A stretch of DNA of 61,133 nucleotides from contig NZ_JAAGRY010000011.1 of assembly GCF_015707995.1 (NCBI RefSeq), positions 1 through 61,133 of the forward strand. Direction: 5' to 3'. The translations under genes were made by a program, and so were the position numbers. The stretch comes from Microbacterium paulum. GTDB taxonomy: Bacteria; Actinomycetota; Actinomycetes; Actinomycetales; Microbacteriaceae. A model generated the notes under the pieces. That model was not told the DNA's origin and ran no database searches. It worked only from the letters and a program-made list of their open reading frames with translations. Below are positions 16,317-26,173 of the stretch, piece by piece (position 1 is the first letter of the stretch; the number at the start of each line of letters is the position of its first letter).

Positions 16317-17264
16317 ATGTCCACCGATGATCTGGCGACGACCGCCGACTCGCTCTACCGCGAGGTCGGGCGGGCGGAATGGGCGCGCCTGGCCCCCGGC
16401 ATCCCGAATCCGCTGAACGAGACCGAAGTCGTGCAGATGCGCGGCATCGGCGACCGGCTCGACCTCACCGAGGTGCGCGAGGTCTACCTGCCGCTCAGCC
16501 GGCTGCTGTCGACGTATGCCGAGAACACGAAGCGGCTCGGCGCGGAGACGGCGGCGTTCCTCGGCGAAGACGACTCGACGACGCCGTTCGTCGTCGGCGT
16601 CGCCGGGTCGGTCGCCGTCGGCAAGTCGACGATCGCCCGCCTGCTGCGCGAGCTGATGAGCCGCTGGCCGGGAACGCCCCGCGTCGAGCTCGTGACGACT
16701 GACGGATTCCTCTACCCGAACGCCGAGCTGGAGCGACGCGGCCTGATGTCGCGCAAGGGGTTCCCCGAGTCGTACGACCGGCGGGCCCTCGTCGAGTTCC
16801 TGACGCTCGTCAAGTCGGGCGCGGTCGAGGCGCGCGCCCCGTTCTATTCGCACGTGCGGTACGACATCATGCCCGATGCGCAGGTCACCGTGCGGCGCCC
16901 CGACGTCGTGATCGTCGAAGGCCTCAACGTGCTGCAGCCGCCCCCGTCGCCCAACGACGTGTCCGTCGGCGACCTCTTCGACTTCTCCATCTACATCGAC
17001 GCCGATGCCGAGCACATCGCGCAGTGGTACGTCGACCGCTTCCTGGCGCTGCGCCAGGGAGCCTTCAGCAACCCGAACTCGTTCTTCAAGGTGTTCGCCG
17101 AGCTGTCGGATGCCGAGGCCGTCGAGACCGCCATGGGGTTCTGGAACTCCATCAACCTGCCGAACCTGCGCGAGAACGTCGAGCCGACGAAGCACCGTGC
17201 GACACTCGTCCTGCGGAAGGCCGCGGACCACACGGTCGAGACCGTGCGGCTGCGCAAGCTCTGA
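16317..17264 (+). CDS. coaA: Type I pantothenate kinase
   Basis: CoaA phosphorylates pantothenate, the first step of coenzyme A synthesis. The 315-residue protein has the P-loop GSVAVGKST (about 97-105), the TTDGFLYPN motif with the catalytic Asp, the MSRKGFPESYD block and the C-terminal SINLPNLREN motif, all typical of the prokaryotic type I enzyme. Transcription appears leaderless. It converges with lhgO after 91 bases. In the ancestral backbone order I would expect glmS soon after coaA; here the polysaccharide island follows. Confidence 0.97.
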   Translation: MSTDDLATTADSLYREVGRAEWARLAPGIPNPLNETEVVQMRGIGDRLDLTEVREVYLPLSRLLSTYAENTKRLGAETAAFLGEDDSTTPFVVGVAGSVAVGKSTIARLLRELMSRWPGTPRVELVTTDGFLYPNAELERRGLMSRKGFPESYDRRALVEFLTLVKSGAVEARAPFYSHVRYDIMPDAQVTVRRPDVVIVEGLNVLQPPPSPNDVSVGDLFDFSIYIDADAEHIAQWYVDRFLALRQGAFSNPNSFFKVFAELSDAEAVETAMGFWNSINLPNLRENVEPTKHRATLVLRKAADHTVETVRLRKL

Positions 17265-17310
17265 GGCGGGCCGGATCAATGCCGCGCAGCAGCGTTGATG
17301 CGGCCGCGAC

Positions 17311-17345
17311 TCAAGGTTGAGCGAGGGAGCGCAGCGACCGAGTCG
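17311..17345. repeat. Imperfect inverted repeat between coaA and lhgO
   Basis: The stretch CGACTCAAGGTTGAGCGAGG...GACCGAGTCG can fold on its outer GACTC/GAGTC arms and on internal GC steps. It may serve as a bidirectional terminator or be a small dispersed repeat. Confidence 0.35.
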
Positions 17346-17355
17346 AAGCCATCCG

Positions 17356-18561
17356 TCACAGGCGCGTGAGGACGCGATCGACGACGTATTCGGCGATCGC
17401 GAGCGAGCTGGTCGCGCCGGGTGAGGGCGCATTGCGGACGTGCGTTGCGGCATCCCTCTCGTCGAACGCGAAGTCGTCGACAAGTCGGCCGTCGGCATCC
17501 ATCGCCTGTGCACGGATGCCCCGCGTGAGGCGTGTCGCGTGCGCGCCGGCCATCGCCGGGACGTACCGCTCGGCCTGCCGCAGGAAGGAGCGCTTCGACA
17601 GCACGGTGCCCGCTTCGCGGACGGCGCTCGGCGCGTTCGCGGCCGAGAATCGCCAGAAGCCGGGCATCGAGAGCGTCTCGGCGAGGTCGCGCGGGCTCAG
17701 CCCGAGCCCACGGTAGCCGCCGCGGGACAGCGACAGGAAGGCGTTCGGCCCGACCGTCATCTGCCCGTCGAAGCGCTTTGTCAGGTGCACCCCGAGGAAC
17801 GGATATCGCGGGTCGGGCACGGGGTAGACGAGGCCGTCCAACACGCCCGCGAAGGCCGGCTCGAGCAGGAAGTACTGCCCGAAGAACGGCACGATGCGCG
17901 GGTCGGGTGCCCCGCCCGAGCGCCGCGCGAGACGGTCGGACCACGCGCCCGCGCACACGACGACGTGGTCGGCGGCGACGTCGCCCTTCGTCGTACGCAC
18001 GATCGCGCCGCCCGCCGCGTGGTCGATCCGCCGCGCCTCGGCGCCGAACCGGATCGTGCCGCCGCCCGCCACGATGTCACCGGCCAGGGCGCGGGTGATC
18101 GCGGTGTAGTCGACGACGGCGGTCACCGGCGACCGCAGCGCGGCGCGTCCGACGGCGTTGGGCTCGACCGCGCGGATGCCGTCGGGGCCGAGCATCTCGA
18201 CGCCGGGCACACCGTTCGCCTGAGCCCGCGCGAAGATATCCGCGAGGCGCGCCTCCTCCGTCTCGTCGAGAGCGACGACGAGCTTGCCGCACTCGAGATA
18301 GGGCAGGCCCTTCTCGGCGCAGTAGGCCTTGAGTAGGTCGCCGCCGCGGCGGCACAGGCGCGCCTTGAGCCCGCCCGGTTCATAGTAGAGCCCCGCGTGC
18401 ACGACACCCGAGTTGTGGCCGGTCTGATGCGCCGCGACCTGCTGTTCCTTGTCGAGCAGGGTGATCTCGGCCTGCGGCATCCGCCGGGTCAGCTCGCGCG
18501 CGACGGCGGTGCCGACGATGCCGGCGCCGACGACCACGACGCGCTTCGCGCCGGATGCCAT
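17356..18561 (-). CDS. lhgO: L-2-hydroxyglutarate oxidase
   Basis: The 401-residue FAD-dependent enzyme oxidises L-2-hydroxyglutarate to 2-oxoglutarate. It has the Rossmann motif VVVVGAGIVGTAVARELT at the N-terminus, the HQTGHNSGVVHAGLYY motif characteristic of the LhgO/DAO family, and a C-terminal RGIRAQAMD block with its FAD-binding surroundings. The ATG overlaps the stop codon of the acetyltransferase gene by one base (TGATG), so the two are translated as a pair even though their functions look unrelated. Confidence 0.92.
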   Translation of the reverse strand: MASGAKRVVVVGAGIVGTAVARELTRRMPQAEITLLDKEQQVAAHQTGHNSGVVHAGLYYEPGGLKARLCRRGGDLLKAYCAEKGLPYLECGKLVVALDETEEARLADIFARAQANGVPGVEMLGPDGIRAVEPNAVGRAALRSPVTAVVDYTAITRALAGDIVAGGGTIRFGAEARRIDHAAGGAIVRTTKGDVAADHVVVCAGAWSDRLARRSGGAPDPRIVPFFGQYFLLEPAFAGVLDGLVYPVPDPRYPFLGVHLTKRFDGQMTVGPNAFLSLSRGGYRGLGLSPRDLAETLSMPGFWRFSAANAPSAVREAGTVLSKRSFLRQAERYVPAMAGAHATRLTRGIRAQAMDADGRLVDDFAFDERDAATHVRNAPSPGATSSLAIAEYVVDRVLTRL

Positions 18562-19184
18562 CAGTCGGCGACCCGAAGGCCGTCGCCGTCGGCGACGTAG
18601 CGCTCACCGGTGTGGGGGCAGCGCCACGCCCCGCCTTCGCCTTCGCCGTCGCGCTCGAGCGGCCGGCCGGTGCGACCCACCCAGCCGATGCGCTTGGCCG
18701 GCACCCCTGCGACGAGGGCGTGCGGCGGGACGTCCTTCGTGACGACGGCGCCCGCGGCGACGAGCGCCCACGCGCCGACCGTGACGGGCGCGATGCACAC
18801 CGCGCGGGCGCCGATCGACGCGCCGCGCTCGACTGTGACGCCGACGGCGTGCCAGTCGTCGGCGCCCTTGAGCGAGCCGTCGGGGTTCGCCGCACGCGGG
18901 AACTCGTCGTTCGTGAAGACGACCGCCGGCCCGATGAACACACCGTCGCCGACGACAGCGGGTTCGTAGACGAGCGCGTAGTTCTGCACCTTGCAGGCAT
19001 CCCCGAGCGTCACGCCCGGGCCGATGTACGCGCCGCGGCCGATGTTGCAGTCGGCGCCGAGCACGGCGCCGGTGCGCACCTGCGCGAGGTGCCAGACCCG
19101 CGTGCGCGGGCCGAGTGTGACGCCCTCGTCGATGTCGGCGGACGGCTGGACGACCGGCGCGTCCGGCGTTGTGGCGGTGGTCAT
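18561..19184 (-). CDS. Left-handed beta-helix N-acetyltransferase, WbpD/WlbB-like
   Basis: The 207-residue protein is a hexapeptide-repeat acetyltransferase. Signature pieces are VWHLAQVRTGAVLGADCNIGRGAYIG, VQNYALVYEPAVVGDGVFIGPAVVFTND and the C-terminal AGVPAKRIGWVG, closely resembling enzymes that acetylate the 3-amino group of UDP-2-acetamido-3-amino-2,3-dideoxyglucuronate. ATG 19184 is chosen because GGGGAGGATGCC precedes it. It could act with the dehydrogenase (25091), an aminotransferase and wecB/wecC in a 2,3-diacetamido-uronic acid pathway. The last 30 residues are an extra tail. Confidence 0.82.
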   Translation of the reverse strand: MTTATTPDAPVVQPSADIDEGVTLGPRTRVWHLAQVRTGAVLGADCNIGRGAYIGPGVTLGDACKVQNYALVYEPAVVGDGVFIGPAVVFTNDEFPRAANPDGSLKGADDWHAVGVTVERGASIGARAVCIAPVTVGAWALVAAGAVVTKDVPPHALVAGVPAKRIGWVGRTGRPLERDGEGEGGAWRCPHTGERYVADGDGLRVAD

Positions 19185-19215
19185 GGCATCCTCCCCAGGC
19201 ATCCGAGGTTCAGTA

Positions 19216-19245
19216 TTGTGCCCGCGAGCACGATCTGGCTACACT
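19216..19245 (+). promoter_or_regulatory. Promoter of the giant DUF4082 gene
   Basis: TTGTGC (19216-19221) and TACACT (19240-19245) are separated by 18 bases. The start near 19252 would give a leader of about 120 bases that begins with GGGGGACAC. Confidence 0.55.
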
Positions 19246-19373
19246 GCCGAACGGGGGACACTCCGATCGATCCATTCCTCTGGGGGGAACGGATCAGGCG
19301 CCGTGGGGGCGCAGTTCGGTGTGCGACGACCCGCCTCGTCTACTCGCGAGGCGGGCGACTGGGGATATGGGTA

Positions 19374-22300
19374 ATGGGGACACACCGGGGGATCGGCGCA
19401 TTCGCGCCGACCGTTTCTTGGCCGCGACGCGCGATCGCGCTGCTGGCCATCGCCGCGGCGCTCGCGGCATCGCTCGTGGTTTCGGCGACGCCGAACCGCG
19501 CCGATGCCGCGAGCCCCTGCGGCGCCGGCGTCAACGCGATCGCGTGTGAGAACCAGCAGCCCGGCACCGACCCGGAGGTCTGGGACGTCTCGGGCGCGGG
19601 TGACGGAAGCATCCAGGGCTTCGCGACCGACATCTCCGTCAACGCGGGCTCCCGCATCGACTTCAAGGTCGACACGGTTGCCTCGGCGTACACGATCGAC
19701 GTGTACCGCACCGGTTGGTATCAGGGCCTCGGCGCGCGGTTCGTCACGTCCGTTCCCGTCTCGGCGGCGTTGCCGCAGCACCAGCCGGAGTGCATCTCGG
19801 ACGTCACCACCGAGCTCTACGACTGCGGCACCTGGGGCGTGTCTGCCTCATGGAACGTGCCCGCGACGGCGGTGTCCGGCGTCTACATCGCAAAGCTCAC
19901 CCGCACCGACACGGGTGGGGCGAGCCACATCATCTTCATCGTCCGCAACGACGGCAACACGTCGCAGGTGCTGTTCCAGACATCGGACCCGACCTGGCAG
20001 GCCTACAACCCCTACGGCGGCTCGGACTTCTATCAGGGTGCGGTCAACGGGCGGGCGAACAAGATCAGCTACAACCGGCCGATCGTGACGCGCGGCGTGA
20101 GCGCGGGACGCGACTTCTATTTCAGCTCGGAGTTCGCGACGGTGCGGTTTCTCGAACGCAACGGGTACGACGTGTCGTATCTCGCGGGGGTCGACACCGA
20201 CCGGCGGGGCGCTGAGCTGAAGAATCACAAGGTCTTCCTCTCGGTCGGTCACGACGAGTACTGGTCCGGAGCGCAGCGAGCCAACATCCAGTCGGCGCGG
20301 GATTCCGGCGTGAACCTGCAGTTCCTCACGGGCAACGAGGGGTACTGGCGCACCCGCTACGAGAACTCGGTCGACGGATCGAACACCGCCTACCGCACCC
20401 TCGTGTCGTACAAGGAGACATGGTCGAACGCCAAGATCGACCCGGCCGGCGAGTGGACCGGAACGTGGCGTGATCCGCGCTTCGCCGGTGCCGCCCAGGG
20501 CGGGACGAGTCCGGAGAACGCCCTGACCGGGACGATGTACATGGTCAACGACAGCGACCTCGCCGTGACCGTCTCGGCGGAGGAAGGCAAGAGCAGGCTG
20601 TGGCGCAACACATCGCTCGCGTCACTGGCTAGTGGATCCACGGCCGAGCTCGCGGCGCACACTGTCGGCTACGAGGCGAACGAAGACGTCGACAACGGAT
20701 TCCGTCCCGCGGGCCTCATCCGTCTCTCGACGACCGAGGGGTACGTCCCCCAGTACTTGACCGACTACGGCAACACGGTCGTCGCCGGCACGACGACGCA
20801 TCATGTCACGCTCTATCGGGCCGCCAGCGGTGCACTCGTCTTCTCGGCCGCGAGCATCCAGTGGTCCTGGGGCCTCGACGAGGTGCACGACGGCAATGGC
20901 GCTCCGGCAGACGCGCGGATGCAACAGGCGCAGGTGAACCTGCTCGCCGACATGGGGGCACAGCCGTCGACGCTGATGAGCGGGCTCACCCCTGCCTCGG
21001 CGAGCACCGACACCGCTGCGCCGACCACGACGATCGCGAACCCGACCGAGGGTCAGCAGATCGCGCACGGCACGACCGTCACCGTCACCGGAACGGCAGC
21101 CGACACGGGTGGCGGCCGGGTCGCGGGGGTCGAGGTGTCCACCGACGGCGGCGCCACCTGGCACGCGGCGAGCGGGACGACGTCGTGGTCGTATTCGTAC
21201 ATCCAGCAGGGGTCGGGTGACACGGCGATCCGGGCGCGAGCGATCGACGACAGCGCGAACTATTCGGCCGGCGGCACGACGCGGACGGTGTCGGTGTCGG
21301 GGCCGGCATCCATCTTCGGCTCGGAAGTGCCGACGCGACCGTCCGCCGACGACCGGCAGGCCGTCGAGCTCGGCATCGAGTTCCACCCCGATCGGGACGG
21401 CTACATCTCGGGTGTGCGCTTCTTCAAGGGCGCCGCGAACACGGGGACCCACGTCGGCACGCTGTGGAGCGAGGAGGGGACGGCGCTCGCGCAGGCGACC
21501 TTCGTCGGCGAGACCGCAACCGGCTGGCAGACGGCGATGTTCGCACAGCCGGTCGCGGTGACCGCCGGCACTTCTTACGTCATCTCGTACACCGCGCCGC
21601 AGGGCGGATACGCCTACGTCGATGAGTACTGGCCGTACCGCAACCACGCCTCGTCGCCGCTCGCGGTCACGCCCGGTGTGGGAGCGGCCAGCCCGGGCGT
21701 CTACGGACAGGCCGGACGGTTCCCGACGCTCACCTACGGCACCTCGAACTACTACGTCGACGCCGTGTTCGACACGGCCGCGGCGACGCCGACGAGGCTC
21801 GCGGTGCGCACACCTGCCCCAGGTTCGGGGTCGGTCGCCGTCGACACCGCGGTCGTCGCGGTCACGACGCGCGACGTCACCGATGCGGCGATCACCGTGA
21901 CGGGGCCGTCCGGGGCCGTCGCCGGCAACGTGGCCTACGACACCGCCTCCCGCAGCATCCGCTTCGCGCCGACGCGGCCGCTGGCGGCCTCGACGACGTA
22001 CCGGGTGACGGTCACGGCGACGCCCGTCGACGGATCGGCCTTCGATGCGGGCGAGGAGTGGACCTTCACGACGGCGGCGCCAACCGTCCCCGAGGGGACC
22101 TGCCCGTGCTCGCTGTACACCGATGCCGACCGCCCGAGCGTCGCCGCCGACCCCGACGCAGTAACCGTCACGTTGGGCATGAGGTTCACCGTGAGCGAGC
22201 CCGGCGCGATCACCGGCATCCGCTTCTACAAGCACCTGCTCAACACCGGCACGCATACCGGCGCGCTCTGGACAGCTGCAGGCGAGAAGCTCGCCGACGT

Positions 22301-25022
22301 CACGTTCGCAGACGAGTCCGCCTCGGGATGGCAGAGCGCACAGCTCTCCGCACCCGTTGCGGTCACACCCGGGACCGAGTATCTCGTGTCCTACACGGCC
22401 CCTGTCGGACGCTACTCGGCGACGCCGAACGCGTTCGTCGCACCCGTGAGTCGTGGCCCGATCACGGCCGTCGCGCAAGGCGGGGCGTACTCGTACTCGG
22501 GCGGCTTCCCGGCGAACCGGTCCGCGGCCAGCTATCTCGTCGACGTCGTCTTCGAGCGCGTGGGTTCGGCGCCGACACTGGTGTCGACGACCCCGGCCGC
22601 GGGAGCCACGGGCGTGGCCCGGTCGGCGACGATCTCGGCCACGTTCTCGGAACCGGTGACAGGATCGCCGACCGTCGCCGTCACCTCGAGCGGCGCCTCG
22701 GTCGCCGGTGCCGTGACGGTCAGCGGCGCGACCGTGACCTTCACCCCCGCCTCGCCGCTCGCCTACGGGGCGACGATCACCGCAACCGTCTCGGGCGCGG
22801 AGGGCAGCGGGGGGACAGCACCCGCGCGCAGCTGGTCGTTCACCGTCGTCACGGACCCGGGACAGCCCACGCCCGTGACGTTGTTCGGCGCCGCCGACCC
22901 TGGCGCCAGCGTCGGTGTCGACGGAACCTCGGTCGAGCTCGGCACCGTGTTCTCGAGTTCCGTCGCGGGGCAGGTCACGGCGCTCCGGTTCTACAAGACC
23001 GCCGGCGATACGGCGGCGCACACGGGCACGCTGTGGGGACCGACCGGGCTGGCGCTCACGACCGTCACGTTCAGCGGCGAGAGCGCATCGGGGTGGCAGA
23101 CCGCCGCGCTGGCCTCACCCGTCACGCTCACCGCCGGCACGAACTACACCGTCTCGTTCCTCTCGCCGCAGGGCCGCTATCCCTACGTCACCGGCTACTT
23201 CGCGTCCCCGCGCTCGAGCGGCCCATTGACCGCGACGAACGGCACCTATCGCTACGGCACCGGCGGTGTCATGCCCGCGTCGTCGTGGCAGTCGTCGAGC
23301 TACTTCGCCGATGTCGTGTTCACGGCCGGCACCACGAGCACGCCGGCGCCCTCTGTCGCATCCAAGGCGCCGACGGGCACCTCCGTCGCGACGACCGCGG
23401 CCATCACGGCGACGCTCTCGCAGGACGTGACCGCGCCGTCGCTGTCGGTGTCTGCCGGTGGGGCCAACGTCGCGGGGACGTCGCTCTACGGTGCGGCGAC
23501 GCGCACGCTGACGTTCACGCCCTCGACGGCGCTGGCGGCGGCGACGGCGTACACCGTCACGGTGACCATCGGCGGGCAGACGCTCGACCAGTGGACCTTC
23601 ACGACGGCAGCGCCCGAGGTTCCCGGATCCGTGGAGACGCTCTTCGGCACCGTCACACCGGCCACGGCGGCGAGCACCGATACGGCCGCCGTCGAGCTCG
23701 GGACTGCGTTCACGGTCGCGAAGGCCGGGTCGGTCACTGCCATCCGCTTCTACAAGGGGTCGGGCAACACCGGGACGCACGTCGGATCGTTGTGGAGCGC
23801 GACCGGCCAGCGATTGGCCACCGTGACGTTCACGGGGGAGACGACGAGCGGGTGGCAGCGCGCCGCGCTCTCGGACCCGGTGGCTCTCAGCCCGGGCAGT
23901 ACATACGTCGTGTCCTATCTGGCGCCGGCGGGACGCTACGCGATCGAGGCGGGGTACTTCGCGACCGCCCGCACGAGCGGATCGATCACCGCACCCGCGA
24001 CGTCGAACTGCCGCTTCCTCTACGGCGCGGCGGGGGGATTCCCGACCGGTTCGTGGAACGCGTCGTCGTACTTCGTCGATGCCGAGGTGACCTTCGGCGC
24101 CGTCACGACGCCGACTCCGACGCCCACTCCGACCGCGACGCCGACACCTACTCCGACTGCGACGCCGACTCCGACTGCGACGCCGACTCCGACCGCGACG
24201 CCGACGCCGACGCCGACGCCCACTCCGACCGCAACTCCGACGCCGACGCCGACTCCGACGCCCACGTCGGTGGTCACCGCGGTCACACCCGCCGGCGGTG
24301 GCACCGACATCGCGCCGACGACGACGATCGCTGCGACGTTCGACATCGCGGCATCCGGCGCGGTGCTCACTGTGACGAAGGGCGCAGCGACCGTGCCGGG
24401 GGTCTCGGCATACGACCCGGACACGCACGTGGTGGCGTTCACGCCGACCGATCCACTGGAGTGGAGCACGGCCTACACCGCGCGCGTGACGATCGCGGGA
24501 GCAGCAGCCACGGGTGGCGAGTGGACCTTCACGACGACCTCGGCACCGCCCGTGCTCGCCGCGCAGACGATCTTCGGTGACGCGACTCCGCAGAACGGCG
24601 CGTGGAACGATCCCAAGAGCGTCCAGGTGGCGACCCGGTTCACCGTGAGCGCCCCAGGACAGCCCACTTCGGTGCGCTTCTACAAGGGTGATGCCAACAC
24701 GGGCGACCACACCGGCTACCTGTGGCGTGCCGACGGCGTCCTGCTCGGTCAGGTGTCCTTCTTCGGCGAGACCGCGTCGGGGTGGCAGGACGCGGTGTTC
24801 GCCCAGCCCATCGACTTGCAGCCCGGCGTCGAGTACCGCGTCGGCCTGCACAGCACGACGGGGCGTTACGCCGTCGACCTGAACGGACTCGCGCAGCCGA
24901 TGACCGCGGGGGCGCTCTCGACGCCGGCCAACGGCGCCGCGTACACGTACTCGCAGGCGTTCCCCGACAATCTCAGCTCGCACAACTACTGGGTCGACGT
25001 GACGTTCGCGCCGCGGGAGTAG
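19374..25022 (+). CDS. Giant secreted protein: DMFase-beta-like domain plus five DUF4082 domains
   Basis: The 1,882-residue product has an Arg-containing N-terminus and signal sequence (cleavage near ADAAS, about residue 44). Residues about 50-540 resemble the N,N-dimethylformamidase beta-subunit C-terminal domain (blocks PNSYNRP-like ISYNRPIVTRG, FLERNGYDVSYLAGVD, SVGHDEYWS). An Ig-like module (about 545-640) follows. Five DUF4082 domains sit at about 646-800, 912-1062, 1169-1319, 1421-1574 and 1732-1881, each with an xFYKG-like strand and an NYxVDVxF-like end. They are separated by Big_5-type Ig-like modules and a long Thr-Pro linker (about 1578-1631). ATG 19374 is used; GGGGATATGGGTA precedes it. 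No LPxTG or transmembrane end is visible, so release or glycan binding is more likely than covalent anchoring. Confidence 0.85.
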   Translation: MGTHRGIGAFAPTVSWPRRAIALLAIAAALAASLVVSATPNRADAASPCGAGVNAIACENQQPGTDPEVWDVSGAGDGSIQGFATDISVNAGSRIDFKVDTVASAYTIDVYRTGWYQGLGARFVTSVPVSAALPQHQPECISDVTTELYDCGTWGVSASWNVPATAVSGVYIAKLTRTDTGGASHIIFIVRNDGNTSQVLFQTSDPTWQAYNPYGGSDFYQGAVNGRANKISYNRPIVTRGVSAGRDFYFSSEFATVRFLERNGYDVSYLAGVDTDRRGAELKNHKVFLSVGHDEYWSGAQRANIQSARDSGVNLQFLTGNEGYWRTRYENSVDGSNTAYRTLVSYKETWSNAKIDPAGEWTGTWRDPRFAGAAQGGTSPENALTGTMYMVNDSDLAVTVSAEEGKSRLWRNTSLASLASGSTAELAAHTVGYEANEDVDNGFRPAGLIRLSTTEGYVPQYLTDYGNTVVAGTTTHHVTLYRAASGALVFSAASIQWSWGLDEVHDGNGAPADARMQQAQVNLLADMGAQPSTLMSGLTPASASTDTAAPTTTIANPTEGQQIAHGTTVTVTGTAADTGGGRVAGVEVSTDGGATWHAASGTTSWSYSYIQQGSGDTAIRARAIDDSANYSAGGTTRTVSVSGPASIFGSEVPTRPSADDRQAVELGIEFHPDRDGYISGVRFFKGAANTGTHVGTLWSEEGTALAQATFVGETATGWQTAMFAQPVAVTAGTSYVISYTAPQGGYAYVDEYWPYRNHASSPLAVTPGVGAASPGVYGQAGRFPTLTYGTSNYYVDAVFDTAAATPTRLAVRTPAPGSGSVAVDTAVVAVTTRDVTDAAITVTGPSGAVAGNVAYDTASRSIRFAPTRPLAASTTYRVTVTATPVDGSAFDAGEEWTFTTAAPTVPEGTCPCSLYTDADRPSVAADPDAVTVTLGMRFTVSEPGAITGIRFYKHLLNTGTHTGALWTAAGEKLADVTFADESASGWQSAQLSAPVAVTPGTEYLVSYTAPVGRYSATPNAFVAPVSRGPITAVAQGGAYSYSGGFPANRSAASYLVDVVFERVGSAPTLVSTTPAAGATGVARSATISATFSEPVTGSPTVAVTSSGASVAGAVTVSGATVTFTPASPLAYGATITATVSGAEGSGGTAPARSWSFTVVTDPGQPTPVTLFGAADPGASVGVDGTSVELGTVFSSSVAGQVTALRFYKTAGDTAAHTGTLWGPTGLALTTVTFSGESASGWQTAALASPVTLTAGTNYTVSFLSPQGRYPYVTGYFASPRSSGPLTATNGTYRYGTGGVMPASSWQSSSYFADVVFTAGTTSTPAPSVASKAPTGTSVATTAAITATLSQDVTAPSLSVSAGGANVAGTSLYGAATRTLTFTPSTALAAATAYTVTVTIGGQTLDQWTFTTAAPEVPGSVETLFGTVTPATAASTDTAAVELGTAFTVAKAGSVTAIRFYKGSGNTGTHVGSLWSATGQRLATVTFTGETTSGWQRAALSDPVALSPGSTYVVSYLAPAGRYAIEAGYFATARTSGSITAPATSNCRFLYGAAGGFPTGSWNASSYFVDAEVTFGAVTTPTPTPTPTATPTPTPTATPTPTATPTPTATPTPTPTPTPTATPTPTPTPTPTSVVTAVTPAGGGTDIAPTTTIAATFDIAASGAVLTVTKGAATVPGVSAYDPDTHVVAFTPTDPLEWSTAYTARVTIAGAAATGGEWTFTTTSAPPVLAAQTIFGDATPQNGAWNDPKSVQVATRFTVSAPGQPTSVRFYKGDANTGDHTGYLWRADGVLLGQVSFFGETASGWQDAVFAQPIDLQPGVEYRVGLHSTTGRYAVDLNGLAQPMTAGALSTPANGAAYTYSQAFPDNLSSHNYWVDVTFAPRE
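24106..24266 (+). repeat. Coding tandem repeat for a Thr-Pro linker
   Basis: Six-base ACxCCG units and larger blocks (GACGCCGACTCCGACTGC type) repeat many times and encode alternating Thr-Pro with occasional Ala. The run is prone to slippage in multiples of six bases, which keeps the frame. Confidence 0.85.
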
Positions 25023-25090
25023 TCGCAGGGACAGCCGGCGCGGAGCACTGGGGAGCTTCGACGGCGCACAGGCACACGGGAGGGTGCACA

Positions 25091-26173
25091 GTGACAGAGA
25101 ACAAGAAGAGAATCACGGTCGTGGGGGCCGGCTACTGGGGGCCGAACCTCGCACGCAACTTCCGCGCGAGCGCGGACTGGGAGCTCGCCGGCATCTGCGA
25201 TCTCGACGAAGAGCGTGCCCGTGCAGTGGCCAACAGTGTCGGCGGTGCGCCGGTGACCACCAGCCTCGCCGACGTTCTCGCCGACCCGACGGTCGATGCG
25301 ATCGCCGTCGCGACCCCCGCGCGCACCCATCACCCGATCGTGACGGCCGCCCTCGACGCCGGCAAGCACGTGATGGTCGAGAAGCCTCTCGCCGACGAAC
25401 GGTCACGCGGGGAAGACATGGTCGCGCTGGCATCCGAGCGCGGGCTCGTCCTCATGGCCGATCACACCTACTGCTACACACCCGCGGTGCTGAAGATCCG
25501 CGACCTCATCGCCGAAGGGATGCTGGGCGACGTCCTCTTCGTCGACAGCGTCCGGATCAACCTCGGCCTCATCCAGCCAGATGTCGACGTCTTCTGGGAC
25601 CTCGCGCCGCACGACCTGTCGATCATGGACTTCATCCTGCCCGGCGGGCTCGACACGGCGTCGGTCTCCGCACACGGCTCCGACCCGCTGCGCACCGGCA
25701 AGGCCTGCGTCGGATACCTGGCCATGCCGCTCGCGTGCGGTGCGATGGCGCACGTCAACGTCAACTGGCTCAGCCCGACCAAGATCCGGCAGATGGTCAT
25801 CGGCGGCACGAAGCGCACGCTCGTGTGGGACGACCTCAACCCGCAGCAGCGCATCAGCGTCTATGACCGGGGCGTCGACATCGACACCGTCTCGAAGGAG
25901 ACGACCCTCGATCGCCGCTCGGCGAACATCTCCTACCGGCTCGGCGACACGTGGTCGCCGGCGCTGCCCGAGCGTGAGGCGCTCGCCGGCGTCGCGGCGG
26001 AATTCGCGGCCGCCATCCGCGAAGGTCGGCCGGCGCGCACGAGCGGCGACGCGGGCCTGCGGGTGCTGTCGGTCCTGGATGCCGCGCAGCGCAGCCTCGC
26101 CGCCGGCGGTGCGCCGGCGCCCATGACACTCGACATCCAACCGCACCGCATCGGAAGAGGGGCTGCAGCATGA
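25091..26173 (+). CDS. Gfo/Idh/MocA-family NAD-dependent sugar dehydrogenase
   Basis: The 360-residue protein has the N-terminal Rossmann motif VVGAGYWGPNLARNF and the family's EKPLA motif with the catalytic Lys, followed by the HTYCYTPAV block. Family members of this type (WlbA/WbpB) oxidise C3 of UDP-GlcNAc uronates, while others act on different nucleotide sugars. The GTG at 25091 is preceded by GGGAGGGTGCACA. The stop overlaps the next start (ATGA), making it first in a tightly coupled set of five genes. The substrate is inferred from context. Confidence 0.85.
   Translation: MTENKKRITVVGAGYWGPNLARNFRASADWELAGICDLDEERARAVANSVGGAPVTTSLADVLADPTVDAIAVATPARTHHPIVTAALDAGKHVMVEKPLADERSRGEDMVALASERGLVLMADHTYCYTPAVLKIRDLIAEGMLGDVLFVDSVRINLGLIQPDVDVFWDLAPHDLSIMDFILPGGLDTASVSAHGSDPLRTGKACVGYLAMPLACGAMAHVNVNWLSPTKIRQMVIGGTKRTLVWDDLNPQQRISVYDRGVDIDTVSKETTLDRRSANISYRLGDTWSPALPEREALAGVAAEFAAAIREGRPARTSGDAGLRVLSVLDAAQRSLAAGGAPAPMTLDIQPHRIGRGAAA

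Noticed and set aside
15342..17513. Long minus-strand frame covering coaA as an extension of the Ppx/GppA gene
   Set aside because: The Ppx/GppA family N-terminus begins exactly at the ATG 16283. The extension is antisense to coaA.
20622..23021. 799-codon minus-strand frame inside the giant DUF4082 gene
   Set aside because: The composition is Arg/Gly/Asp-dominated, as expected for the antisense of GC-rich coding DNA. The plus-strand frame has clear domains.
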